Origin: Clostridia bacterium
GTDB taxonomy: Bacteria > Bacillota > Peptococcia > Peptococcales > SKKY01
Reading direction: 5' to 3'
Assembly: GCA_007123515.1 (NCBI GenBank)
Contig: SKKY01000102.1
Coordinates: 1-6,309 of the forward strand
Length of the DNA: 6,309 bases
Part shown: positions 1 to 6,308 of the stretch, one piece after another
Layout of the letters: every line of letters begins with the position of its first letter
How positions within the stretch are numbered: position 1 is the stretch's first letter
Program-made: the position numbers and the translations under genes
Notes under the pieces: model-generated
What the model was told of the DNA's origin: nothing
Seen by the model: the letters and a program-made list of their open reading frames with translations, nothing else
Database searches by the model: none

Positions 1-2
1 AA

Positions 3-1601
3 TTAAAGGAAGAATCTTATGAAAGAATTCAACAGAAAATAGAGAGAATATCGATTGAAACCAGCAGTCGGATAACTGTGATCCTTGATGATGGTGAAGT
101 AGTAGGAGACACGGAAGTCAAACTCGATCAGCTCGAAAACCACCGAAATCGTGCAGAAATCATTCAGGCCTTTGAGGGCAATATTGGTGTGGAAAAAAGA
201 TTCAGCGTTTCTGCAAAACGAGAGATGCTCTATGTAGCCATACCGGTTACTGACCAGGATCAGATTTTTGCTGTTGTCAGGATTTCTTATGGGATTGAAT
301 TCATCAATGATTTTTTAAGAAATTACAGACAGGTGTTTTTTACCGGACTTTTACTTTCTCTTGCCATTGCCTCTTTGATCAGTATACGTGTCAGTCATTC
401 ACTAACGGTTCCAATCAAAGAAATTAGTAATGATCTGGAGGAGATCGCTAAGGGCGATCTTGATAAAGAAGTCACTACGCTGGCTAATAATGAGCTTGCA
501 GATTTAGCGATGAATATTAATTATATGAAGGATACAATTAAAGAAAAAATCAGTGAGGCTGATGAGGAAAAAAACAGATTGGAAAACATTATCAGTACCA
601 TGGCCAGTGCTGTAATTTTTCTCGATGAAAAAGGCCGAATTATCATGTTAAATAATCTTGCAGAATCCATGCTTGGTTTGTCGCTTCCATTAGTTAAAAA
701 CAAGCTAGTTTATGAAGTGCTCAGAAACTATGCTATTGTTGACTATGCGGATCAGTGTGTGACACAGGAAAGACTGATCGAAGAAGAAATAATGATTACT
801 AGCCAGGGACAAGAAATGTATGTGAAAGCGTCTTTTGCACCTGTTTATAAAGAAGGAAACATTTCAGGGGTGACCATTTTGCTGACCAACCTGACCGAGG
901 AGATAAAGCTAAGTAAATTAAAATCAGATTTTGTGGCAAATGCTTCCCACGAACTAAGAACACCGTTAACATCGGTAAAAGGGTATACAGAAACATTACT
1001 TCACGGGGCTATGGATGATAAGGAACTGCGCGAGAAGTTTATAAAAATTATTGATCTAGAAGCTGACCGCCTGATTGCTTTAGTAGAGGATTTGATGAAT
1101 CTTTCTAAGATTGAATCAGAAAAAAATATTGTGCAGAAAGAAATTGTCGATCTAAAAAGAATTGTCTCTTCCGTTTACGACAGTTTCAGTCATTTAGCCG
1201 CAGAAAAAGACATTACAATAACAGTCACCATGGAAAAAGATCATAGTTATTTTGTATGGGGGCATGAGGAACGGCTAAAACAAGTACTGGTTAATTTTAT
1301 TGATAACGCAATTAAATACACACCGGAAAAAGGTGCGGTTGCCATTGTGATTAGCGATAAAAATGAAATGATCCAACTTGAGGTATTTGATACCGGAATT
1401 GGCATAAACGAAGATGAGACGGAAAGAGTTTTTGAAAGATTTTACCGAGTGGATAAATCAAGAAATAAAAAAAGCGGTGGATTTGGGCTGGGATTATCGA
1501 TAGCAAAAAATATTATCGAAAGTCTTGGAGGTACCATCGGTGTAGAAAGTGAACCCGGGAAGGGAAGTAAATTCTGGGTGTTGTTAAAAAAAGCAAAATA
1601 A
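3..1601 (+). CDS. phoR: PhoR-type phosphate-responsive sensor histidine kinase (5' truncated by window edge)
   Basis: Membrane-bound sensor kinase that would autophosphorylate on histidine and pass the phosphate to the response regulator PhoP when phosphate is scarce. The frame is open to the left edge, so the GTG at 78 is an internal valine codon and not the start; 532 residues are visible. In visible numbering: the end of an extracytoplasmic sensor domain (1-110, with a DGEVVGD stretch and ENHRNRAEI, typical of PhoR), a membrane helix (about 111-131), HAMP (131-185), PAS (190-300), HisKA with the H-box SHELRTP (phospho-acceptor H316), and an HATPase domain with N-box NFIDNAIKY (N431, N435), G1 box DTGIGI (D463), F-box FERFYR and G2 box GFGLGLSIAK. 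All catalytic boxes are intact. The missing part should be roughly 50 residues including the first membrane helix. The PhoR assignment rests on the domain order and the adjacent pst-phoU operon; another PAS-HAMP kinase such as a WalK relative is less likely. Confidence 0.93.
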   Translation, partial: LKEESYERIQQKIERISIETSSRITVILDDGEVVGDTEVKLDQLENHRNRAEIIQAFEGNIGVEKRFSVSAKREMLYVAIPVTDQDQIFAVVRISYGIEFINDFLRNYRQVFFTGLLLSLAIASLISIRVSHSLTVPIKEISNDLEEIAKGDLDKEVTTLANNELADLAMNINYMKDTIKEKISEADEEKNRLENIISTMASAVIFLDEKGRIIMLNNLAESMLGLSLPLVKNKLVYEVLRNYAIVDYADQCVTQERLIEEEIMITSQGQEMYVKASFAPVYKEGNISGVTILLTNLTEEIKLSKLKSDFVANASHELRTPLTSVKGYTETLLHGAMDDKELREKFIKIIDLEADRLIALVEDLMNLSKIESEKNIVQKEIVDLKRIVSSVYDSFSHLAAEKDITITVTMEKDHSYFVWGHEERLKQVLVNFIDNAIKYTPEKGAVAIVISDKNEMIQLEVFDTGIGINEDETERVFERFYRVDKSRNKKSGGFGLGLSIAKNIIESLGGTIGVESEPGKGSKFWVLLKKAK

Positions 1602-1613
1602 AAGAAATAATAT

Positions 1614-1656
1614 AAAAACAACCCTTATTGCCAAGAGGCAGTAAGGGTTGTTTTTT
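1614..1656 (+). terminator. Intrinsic terminator after phoR
   Basis: Thirteen bases before the pairing core ends in GCC, a loop AAGA (1633-1636) is followed by GGC and the matching arm, then T1651-T1656. The core arms AACCCTTATTGCC and GGCAGTAAGGGTT pair fully with one G-T wobble. The flanking A-tract (1614-1618) pairs with the T-tract, so the arms extend to 19 nt and the hairpin could also terminate transcription coming from the opposite strand. It begins 12 bp after the phoR stop and separates phoR from the pst operon. Confidence 0.93.
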
Positions 1657-1658
1657 AC

Positions 1659-1697
1659 TTAACACAGACTTAACAAAAGCATAATTTATTAATAATT
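1659..1697 (+). promoter_or_regulatory. Pho box (PhoP binding site) upstream of pstS
   Basis: Two perfect TTAACA hexamers at 1659-1664 and 1670-1675 are separated by 5 bp, an 11-bp period. This is the arrangement known for the PhoP box of Bacillus subtilis, TT(A/C/T)ACA direct repeats one helical turn apart. Continuing in the same phase, ATAATT occurs at 1681-1686 and again at 1692-1697, which are weaker matches that could be the second PhoP dimer site. Relative to the start site predicted from the -10 at 1707, the block lies at about -60 to -22, the usual place for PhoP activation. The two TTAACA copies are firm; the two ATAATT copies are inference and could be chance in AT-rich DNA. Confidence 0.8.
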
Positions 1698-1706
1698 ATC
1701 GATTGT

Positions 1707-1712
1707 TATAGT
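1707..1712 (+). promoter_or_regulatory. Likely -10 element of the pstS promoter
   Basis: TATAGT matches the sigma-A -10 consensus at five of six bases. No good -35 lies 17 bp upstream (TTTATT at 1685-1690 is poor), as is common for promoters that depend on PhoP for activation. The predicted start is near 1719, giving a 5' leader of about 47 nt before the pstS ATG. Alternative AT-rich -10 candidates exist at 1691-1698, so the exact element is uncertain. Confidence 0.5.
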
Positions 1713-1765
1713 CTTGTTGTGAATAGAAGAGATCTTAATTACTGAAAGGGAGAGGAAAGCAAATT

Positions 1766-2620
1766 ATGTTTAAAAAGAAAAGTATGTTTTTAGTAAGCGT
1801 TTTATTAATGATGGCAGTGGCCATTACAGGCTGTGGCGGAGGAAGTCCGGCGCCTGTGCAAAATGGTTCGGGAGAAGAAGGTTTATCCGGAGTTATTGCA
1901 ATTGCAGGTTCTACATCGGTACATCCTTTAACTGAAGAATTAACAATGGCGTTCATGGAACAAAACAGAGATGTCAGAATTGATGTATCCGGTGGTGGCT
2001 CTGGTGCTGGTATTGAATCAGCAGCAAGTGGTGCAGCTGATATTGGAATGTCCTCAAGAGCACTAAGAGATAATGAAACTGCCGGTGTTCAGGTAGTTAC
2101 CATTGCTAATGATGGAATTGCTATGATCGTTCACCCTGATAATCCAATCGAAGGATTAGAGTTAACAATGGAGCAGGTATACGATATCTACACAGGTGTT
2201 ATCACAAACTGGTCTCAGGTTGGCGGAGATGACATCAGCATGACGGTTGTTAGTAGAGAAGAAGGATCCGGAACTAGAGGCGCTTTTGAAGAGATCGTTT
2301 TAGGAAAAGATTCTCCAACGGAAAGAATGACTATTCAGAATTCTACAGGTGCTGTTATGGCAGCTGTAGCAGCAGATGTCAATGCAATTGGTTATACTTC
2401 AACAGGTTCGCTTAACGATACAATAAAAGTGGTACCGGTAAATGGAGCTATGCCTACAGTAGAAAACATTAACAACGCTTCATATCCAATTTTTAGACCA
2501 TTTATCTACATTCTTCCTGAAGGTGAAGTTGGTCCGATTGCTGAGGCACTGGTAGACTTCATTCTTTCAGAAGAAGGACAGGCAATAGTAGCAAGAGAGA
2601 AATTTATTCCGATTAACTAA
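1766..2620 (+). CDS. pstS: Phosphate ABC transporter, substrate-binding lipoprotein PstS
   Basis: Extracytoplasmic phosphate-binding protein that delivers phosphate to the PstCA channel. It has 284 residues, normal for a Firmicute PstS. The N-terminus is a lipoprotein signal: KKK at 3-5, a hydrophobic core, and lipobox AITGC with the lipidated Cys at 23, followed by a Gly/Ser/Pro-rich tether. The mature protein shows the family phosphate-binding segments: AGSTSVHPLTEEL near residues 47-59, GGGSGAGIESAASGAADIGMSSR near 76-98, and SREEGSGTRGAFEE near 164-177, where Ser, Thr, Asp and Arg side chains contact phosphate. The start at 1766 is supported by a purine-rich ribosome binding site (AAAGGGAGAGG, 1745-1755) and the complete signal peptide. 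It is the first gene of the operon, directly downstream of the Pho box. No defects are seen. Confidence 0.97.
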   Translation: MFKKKSMFLVSVLLMMAVAITGCGGGSPAPVQNGSGEEGLSGVIAIAGSTSVHPLTEELTMAFMEQNRDVRIDVSGGGSGAGIESAASGAADIGMSSRALRDNETAGVQVVTIANDGIAMIVHPDNPIEGLELTMEQVYDIYTGVITNWSQVGGDDISMTVVSREEGSGTRGAFEEIVLGKDSPTERMTIQNSTGAVMAAVAADVNAIGYTSTGSLNDTIKVVPVNGAMPTVENINNASYPIFRPFIYILPEGEVGPIAEALVDFILSEEGQAIVAREKFIPIN

Positions 2621-2637
2621 TTAAATTGTAATTAAAA

Positions 2638-2682
2638 TGATAAACCGCTGAAAGGAAACTAGTTTCCTTTCAGCATTTATCA
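2638..2682 (+). repeat. Hairpin 1: perfect palindrome after pstS with extended stem
   Basis: The core at 2647-2674 is a perfect 28-bp palindrome centred on ACTAGT (GCTGAAAGGAAACT and its exact complement). The stem extends outward with TGATAAA (2638-2644) pairing to TTTATCA (2676-2682) across a small CC/A internal bulge. It starts 17 bp after the pstS stop. No T-run follows, so it is not a standard terminator. It would protect the 3' end of pstS mRNA from exonucleases, and its right arm is shared with hairpin 2, so the two cannot form together. Confidence 0.88.
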
Positions 2683-2727
2683 GTGAGAATTAACGGGGTT
2701 TTACATTATCACTGATAAATGCTGAAA
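2668..2727 (+). repeat. Hairpin 2: 19-bp inverted repeat overlapping hairpin 1, before pstC
   Basis: TTTCAGCATTTATCAGTGA (2668-2686) is exactly complementary to 2709-2727. Beyond one G-A mismatch, AAT (2688-2690) also pairs with ATT (2705-2707), leaving a short loop around ACGGGG. The left arm overlaps the right arm of hairpin 1. The stem ends 23 bases before the pstC ATG and about 10 bases before its ribosome binding site, so it does not cover that site directly. No T-run follows. Roles in mRNA processing, attenuation or differential stability of pstS over pstC are inference. Confidence 0.88.
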
Positions 2728-2750
2728 TAATCTGACAAAAGGATGGTTCT

Positions 2751-3647
2751 ATGAAAAAATATATAAACCGGGGTATGGAAGGTGTTTTTTTTGCATGTGC
2801 ATCAATTTCAGTCGTAGTGATTGTTATGATCGCATATTTTGTATTCAGAGAAGGAATGCCGATTTTTTTTGAGCATGGAGTTTGGAATATGATCAGTGGG
2901 AGAACCTGGAATCCTACAAGAGAGATTTATGGGCTTTTGCCACTGATATATGGAACATTTCATGTTACTTTTGTGGCATTAATTATTGGAGTTCCTCTTG
3001 GATTGGCAACAGCTGTTTTTCTTGCAGAAATTGCCAATGATAGGGTAGCAAGAATTATCAGACCAGCGATTGAACTTTTAGCTGGAATACCTTCTGTCGT
3101 TTATGGATTGTTTGGGATGGTTGTAATCAACGAATTTATGAGGGTGATCCAAAGAGACTATTTGGGAAATATTCTGCCGGATGATTACAAATGGGGATAC
3201 AGTATTCTTAGTGGTGGTATTATTTTGGCCATTATGATTCTGCCAACAATTATCAATATTTCGGAGGATGCAATTCGTGCCGTCCCTTATAAGTATAAAG
3301 AAGGTGCTCTTGGTCTTGGAGCTACACATTTTCAGACAATATTTGGTGTTATTTTGCCTGCAGCCAGATCCGGAATCGTATCAGCGGTTATTTTAGGAAT
3401 GGGTCGTGCCATTGGTGAGACCATGGCGTTAATTATGGTAGTGGGAAATATGCCGATTATTCCTGATAGTTTCTTGTATAGTATATTTTCTCCTGTTTCT
3501 ACATTAACAGCTACGATAGCCCTTGAGATGGGGTATGCAGATCCAACACACAGAAGCGCACTCTTTGCAGTGGGAATGGTATTATTTGTCATTATTGCAT
3601 TATTAAATGTTGCTGGGATATTGTTAAATAAAAGGGCGGTAAAATAA
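2751..3647 (+). CDS. pstC: Phosphate ABC transporter permease PstC
   Basis: Inner-membrane half of the phosphate channel, partner of PstA. It has 298 residues with six clear membrane segments: about 11-32, 63-93, 107-128, 151-172, 197-231 (includes the conserved ILPAARSGIVSA and GRAIGETMA blocks) and 268-292. The cytoplasmic EAA-type loop that docks on PstB is EGALGLGATHFQTIFGVILP (184-203). The AGIPSVVYGLFG block at 111-122 is a PstC/PstA family signature. The ATG at 2751 is chosen because AAAGGAT (2738-2744) sits 6 bases ahead and the protein begins with a short positively charged segment before helix 1. Being first of the two permeases and separated from pstS only by the hairpin region supports PstC over PstA. 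Its TAA abuts the pstA ATG, suggesting translational coupling. Confidence 0.96.
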   Translation: MKKYINRGMEGVFFACASISVVVIVMIAYFVFREGMPIFFEHGVWNMISGRTWNPTREIYGLLPLIYGTFHVTFVALIIGVPLGLATAVFLAEIANDRVARIIRPAIELLAGIPSVVYGLFGMVVINEFMRVIQRDYLGNILPDDYKWGYSILSGGIILAIMILPTIINISEDAIRAVPYKYKEGALGLGATHFQTIFGVILPAARSGIVSAVILGMGRAIGETMALIMVVGNMPIIPDSFLYSIFSPVSTLTATIALEMGYADPTHRSALFAVGMVLFVIIALLNVAGILLNKRAVK

Positions 3648-4499
3648 ATGGCATTAACTAAACCAAAAGGAAAAGAAAAGATCATAAATGCAGCTCTTTG
3701 GATGGCGGCTTTTTCAACGGTAATCGTACTGGTATCGATTATCGGCTATATTTTTATCAAAGGGATGGGTAACATCAGCTGGGAATTTTTAACTGACAGA
3801 CCCAGACGGATGGGAGCAGAGGGCGGAGTGTTCCCGGTTATTGTAGGAACGTTTTATTTTGTTTTTTTGACTCTCGCCATGGCAGCTCCGATTGGAATTG
3901 GTGCAGCTGTTTATCTTAATGAGTACACTAAAGATAGTTTTGTATCGAAAACAATACGATTTGGAACGGAACTGCTCGCAGGTGTTCCTTCGATTATTTT
4001 TGGATTATTTGGTTATGTTTTCTTTGTTATCATTCTAAGACCCTATACGAATGGTTGGTCACTAATTTCAGGCGCATTGACGGCAACATGTATGATTCTA
4101 CCCACCATTATCAGAACAGCAGAAGAAGCATTAAAAACTGTTCCCCAATCATATAGGGAAGGCAGTCTGGCATTAGGCGCTAATAAATGGGAGACGATAT
4201 ATAAGATTATTCTGCCAACGGCAGCACCAGGGATTTTAACGGGCATTATATTAGGTGCCGGTCGTGCTATTGGTGAAACAGCGGCTCTATTATATACCCT
4301 TGGGGGTTCTTTATTACCACCAGAAACAATTTTTCATGGGACAAGAACATTATCCATGCATTTATATATGGTAGCCATGGAAACGGGAAGATTTGAAGTC
4401 GCATTCGGTTCCGGAGTGTTATTAATCATTACAATATTTATTATTAATACAATGGCCAATTTTACTATGAAAAAACTGACGGCAAAGCACAATCGCTAA
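3648..4499 (+). CDS. pstA: Phosphate ABC transporter permease PstA
   Basis: Second channel subunit, pairing with PstC. It has 283 residues and six membrane segments: about 16-38, 62-90, 108-130, 138-155, 187-219 and 251-274. Family blocks are LLAGVPSIIFGLFGYVFF (109-126), the EAA loop REGSLALGANKWETIYKIILP (170-190) for contact with PstB, and GRAIGETAALLYTLGG (205-220). The ATG directly follows the pstC TAA with no spacer, and its ribosome binding site (AAAGGGCGG, 3631-3639) lies inside the pstC coding region, so the two subunits are probably made in step. No anomalies are seen. Confidence 0.96.
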   Translation: MALTKPKGKEKIINAALWMAAFSTVIVLVSIIGYIFIKGMGNISWEFLTDRPRRMGAEGGVFPVIVGTFYFVFLTLAMAAPIGIGAAVYLNEYTKDSFVSKTIRFGTELLAGVPSIIFGLFGYVFFVIILRPYTNGWSLISGALTATCMILPTIIRTAEEALKTVPQSYREGSLALGANKWETIYKIILPTAAPGILTGIILGAGRAIGETAALLYTLGGSLLPPETIFHGTRTLSMHLYMVAMETGRFEVAFGSGVLLIITIFIINTMANFTMKKLTAKHNR

Positions 4500-4528
4500 G
4501 CCTGATCCAATCATTAAGGGGGCGCAAG

Positions 4529-5299
4529 ATGGATACAAAGACTAATCAAGTAAAAATACGGGTAAAAGATCTTGATCTCTTCTATGGAGACTTTCAGGCA
4601 TTAAATAAGGTTGATCTTAATATGCCGGAAAAGAAAATTACAGCGTTAATCGGACCTTCTGGTTGCGGGAAATCCACATTTTTACGGGTGCTAAACAGAA
4701 TGAATGATCTAATTGACGGCGTAAAAATTAATGGTAGTGTCAAGATGGATGAAGAAGAGATTCTTAGCAACGCGATTGATGTGGTCAATTTAAGGAAAAA
4801 AGTAGGCATGGTTTTTCAAAGCCCGAACCCATTTCCGATGTCAATTTATGATAATGTCGCTTATGGACCAAGGGTTCATGGAATAAAGAACAAAAAGGAA
4901 TTAGATCAAATTGTTGAAAAGAGTTTAAAGCAGGCCGTATTATGGGATGAAGCAAAAGACCGACTGAAAAGATCAGCAATGGGGTTATCCGGGGGTCAGC
5001 AGCAAAGGCTCTGTATTGCCAGAGTGTTAGCCGTTGAGCCTGAAGTGTTACTGATGGATGAGCCTACCTCAGCACTTGATCCGATCTCAACCTTAAAAAT
5101 CGAAGAACTAGCACAAGATTTAAAAAAGAAATTTACGATAGTGATTGTTACACATAATATGCAACAGGCGGCCAGAATTTCTGATCGGACGGGTTTTTTC
5201 TTAAATGGTGTGATGGTAGAAGAAGATGAAACTGAAGTCATCTTTACAAACCCAAAAGATAAAAGAACCGAAGATTACATTACGGGTAGATTTGGATAA
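4529..5299 (+). CDS. pstB: Phosphate ABC transporter ATP-binding protein PstB
   Basis: Cytoplasmic ATPase that powers phosphate import as a dimer beneath PstCA. It has 256 residues, normal for PstB. ABC motifs appear in order: A-loop FYG (18-20), Walker A GPSGCGKST (42-50), Q-loop VFQSPNPFPMSIYDNVAYGPR (95-115, Q97; this NPFPMSIYDNV stretch is characteristic of PstB), signature LSGGQQQR (153-160), Walker B VLLMDEP (173-179, catalytic E178), D-loop SALDP, and H-loop VTHN (H209). The C-terminus IFTNPKDKRTEDYITGRFG is the usual PstB ending. The ribosome binding site AAGGGGG (4516-4522) lies 6 bases before the ATG. The 29-bp gap after pstA is the largest between transporter genes after the hairpin region. 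A single intact copy is present. Confidence 0.97.
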   Translation: MDTKTNQVKIRVKDLDLFYGDFQALNKVDLNMPEKKITALIGPSGCGKSTFLRVLNRMNDLIDGVKINGSVKMDEEEILSNAIDVVNLRKKVGMVFQSPNPFPMSIYDNVAYGPRVHGIKNKKELDQIVEKSLKQAVLWDEAKDRLKRSAMGLSGGQQQRLCIARVLAVEPEVLLMDEPTSALDPISTLKIEELAQDLKKKFTIVIVTHNMQQAARISDRTGFFLNGVMVEEDETEVIFTNPKDKRTEDYITGRFG

Positions 5300-5306
5300 A
5301 AGGAGG
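5300..5306 (+). promoter_or_regulatory. Ribosome binding site that fixes the phoU start
   Basis: AAGGAGG, close to a perfect anti-Shine-Dalgarno match, lies 6 bases before the ATG at 5313. The same frame stays open upstream to an ATG at 5226 inside pstB, but that start has no comparable site and would add 29 residues unlike any PhoU N-terminus. The 5313 start is therefore preferred. Confidence 0.9.
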
Positions 5307-5312
5307 CGAACC

Positions 5313-5969
5313 ATGCTTAGAGAAAATTTTGAAAAAGAGATGGAACTCTTAAAGAAAAAAGTGTTAATGATGGGAAGTTTAGTAGAGGAATCAATTTCTT
5401 TAGCAGTGAAATCTCTGCTAACCAGAAACAATGAACTAGCCGATCGTGTCATTAAAATGGATGATCAGGTTGATCGCCTTGAAAGAGAAATAGAAGATCA
5501 GGCAATTGCTTTAATTGCTAAACAGCAGCCGATGGCCGGCGATTTGCGTTTTATTATGGCGGCTATTAAAATTATACCAGAACTTGAAAGAATGGCCGAT
5601 AATGCGGTGGATATAGCAAAGACCGTGAAAAGAATAGAAGAAAAGGAATTCATTAAGCCATTAATAGATATTCCCAAAATGGCAGAAACAACAAAAAATA
5701 TGGTCAGAAAAGCGATAGAGGCCTATATTCAAAATGACATAACGATGGCAGCAGAACTTGAAAAAGATGATGATATTGTGGATGCATATCATAAACAAAT
5801 ATTCAGAGAGCTTATTGCTTTAATGCTTGAGAATCCTAAGACGATCAGCCAGGCTAATTATTTGATCTTTATATCTAGTTATCTCGAAAGAATTGCCGAC
5901 AGAGCCACTAACATCGGCGAGATCACCATTTACCAAAAAACCGGAAAATTCCCCAGCTTAAATGATTAA
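5313..5969 (+). CDS. phoU: Phosphate signalling regulator PhoU
   Basis: Peripheral cytoplasmic protein that links the Pst transporter to PhoR and dampens Pho signalling and uptake when phosphate is plentiful. It has 218 residues, the usual size, and is all-helical with two repeated three-helix bundles. Each bundle carries the metal-binding E-R-x-x-D-x-x-x-(D/N) motif: ERMADNAVD (E92, D96, D100) and ERIADRATN (E192, D196, N200). The N-terminus MLRENFEKEMELLKK is family-typical, as is QQPMAGDLRFI at 71-81. It starts 13 bp after the pstB stop with its own strong ribosome binding site and is the last gene before the operon terminator. The downstream ATG is preferred over an in-frame ATG at 5226 within pstB. 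No odd residues are seen. Confidence 0.96.
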   Translation: MLRENFEKEMELLKKKVLMMGSLVEESISLAVKSLLTRNNELADRVIKMDDQVDRLEREIEDQAIALIAKQQPMAGDLRFIMAAIKIIPELERMADNAVDIAKTVKRIEEKEFIKPLIDIPKMAETTKNMVRKAIEAYIQNDITMAAELEKDDDIVDAYHKQIFRELIALMLENPKTISQANYLIFISSYLERIADRATNIGEITIYQKTGKFPSLND

Positions 5970-5986
5970 CGATCCCCCTGAGAAAC

Positions 5987-6018
5987 AAGGCCGCTATTAT
6001 CTGATAGTGGTTTTTTTT
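5987..6018 (+). terminator. Intrinsic terminator after phoU
   Basis: Arms CCGCTAT (5991-5997) and ATAGTGG (6004-6010) pair with one G-T wobble around a 6-base loop and are followed by eight T residues (6011-6018). AAGG (5987-5990) can extend the stem by pairing with the first Ts. It begins 17 bp after the phoU stop and marks the end of the pst-phoU operon, separating it from the next gene. Confidence 0.9.
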
Positions 6019-6027
6019 ATTTTTAGA

Positions 6028-6055
6028 TTGTATTATTGTAATGCTGTTGTAAAAT
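6028..6055 (+). promoter_or_regulatory. Possible promoter for the LarA-like gene
   Basis: TAAAAT (6050-6055) matches the -10 consensus at five of six bases, and TTGTAT (6028-6033) is a weak -35 candidate at 16 bp spacing. Other TTGTAA hexamers at 6036 and 6047 give alternative registers. A promoter is expected here because the gene follows a terminator, but the exact elements are uncertain. No TTAACA Pho box repeat is present. Confidence 0.35.
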
Positions 6056-6083
6056 GTAAAGTATACATAGACTTATCATTTTT

Positions 6084-6091
6084 AAAGGAGG
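6084..6091 (+). promoter_or_regulatory. Ribosome binding site of the LarA-like gene
   Basis: AAAGGAGG lies 7 bases before the ATG at 6099. It is the same strong site, followed by the same GCGAA, as the one ahead of phoU, and it supports the partial gene as real and the start as correct. Confidence 0.85.
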
Positions 6092-6098
6092 CGAAAAA

Positions 6099-6308
6099 AT
6101 GACAAAGATTACGATTCCTTACGGAAGAGGATATATTGAAAAGGAAGTTGATTTCCCTTTTGAAATCGTCAATATATCTGAGGAAGCTCTTCCTCACAGT
6201 AATGAGGAAGAAATCAAAAGGGCGCTAGAGGAACCCATCGGTAAAACCCTTAATGGATACGGGCAGTCAAAAAACGTATACATTGTAACGAGTGATGCGA
6301 CCAGACCG
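6099..6308 (+). CDS. LarA-family (DUF2088) protein, nickel-dependent lactate racemase-like, 5' part only
   Basis: Only the first 70 residues are visible; the frame continues off the right edge. The N-terminus MTKITIPYGRGYIEKEV, the central EEPIGKTL, and the end VYIVTSDATRP match the N-terminal pattern of the LarA/DUF2088 family, in which a short beta-rich start leads to a PIG..L segment and a (V/T)SD.TRP motif. Characterised LarA enzymes interconvert D- and L-lactate using a nickel-pincer cofactor, but many homologues act on other 2-hydroxy acids, so the substrate is not known here. The cofactor-lysine and histidine residues lie beyond the window and cannot be checked. The gene has a strong ribosome binding site and lies after the phoU terminator, so it is probably not part of the phosphate operon. 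The family call is fairly secure; the lactate racemase function is inference. Confidence 0.75.
   Translation, partial: MTKITIPYGRGYIEKEVDFPFEIVNISEEALPHSNEEEIKRALEEPIGKTLNGYGQSKNVYIVTSDATRP

Noticed and set aside
78..80. GTG at 78 as the start of the histidine kinase
   Set aside because: The frame is open to the window edge and the preceding codons encode sensor-domain-like sequence with no ribosome binding site before 78; a start here would remove the first membrane helix and part of the sensor domain.
799..996. Minus-strand open frames within phoR, for example 799-996
   Set aside because: They are antisense to the intact kinase domains, with no family resemblance and no ribosome binding site support.
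2638..2727. The inverted repeats as terminal repeats of a mobile element or as a rho-independent terminator
   Set aside because: There is no coding content between the arms, no target-site duplication evident, no second copy in the window, and no T-run after either hairpin.
3078..3685. Open frames on the minus strand within pstC, including 3078-3329 and 3332-3685
   Set aside because: They lie wholly or almost wholly opposite strongly conserved pstC sequence, have no recognisable domains, and are shadows of the sense genes.
5226..5312. Upstream ATG giving a 247-residue PhoU that overlaps pstB
   Set aside because: The added 29 residues are the pstB end read in another frame and do not resemble PhoU, while the ATG at 5313 has an AAGGAGG site at ideal distance and gives the normal family length.
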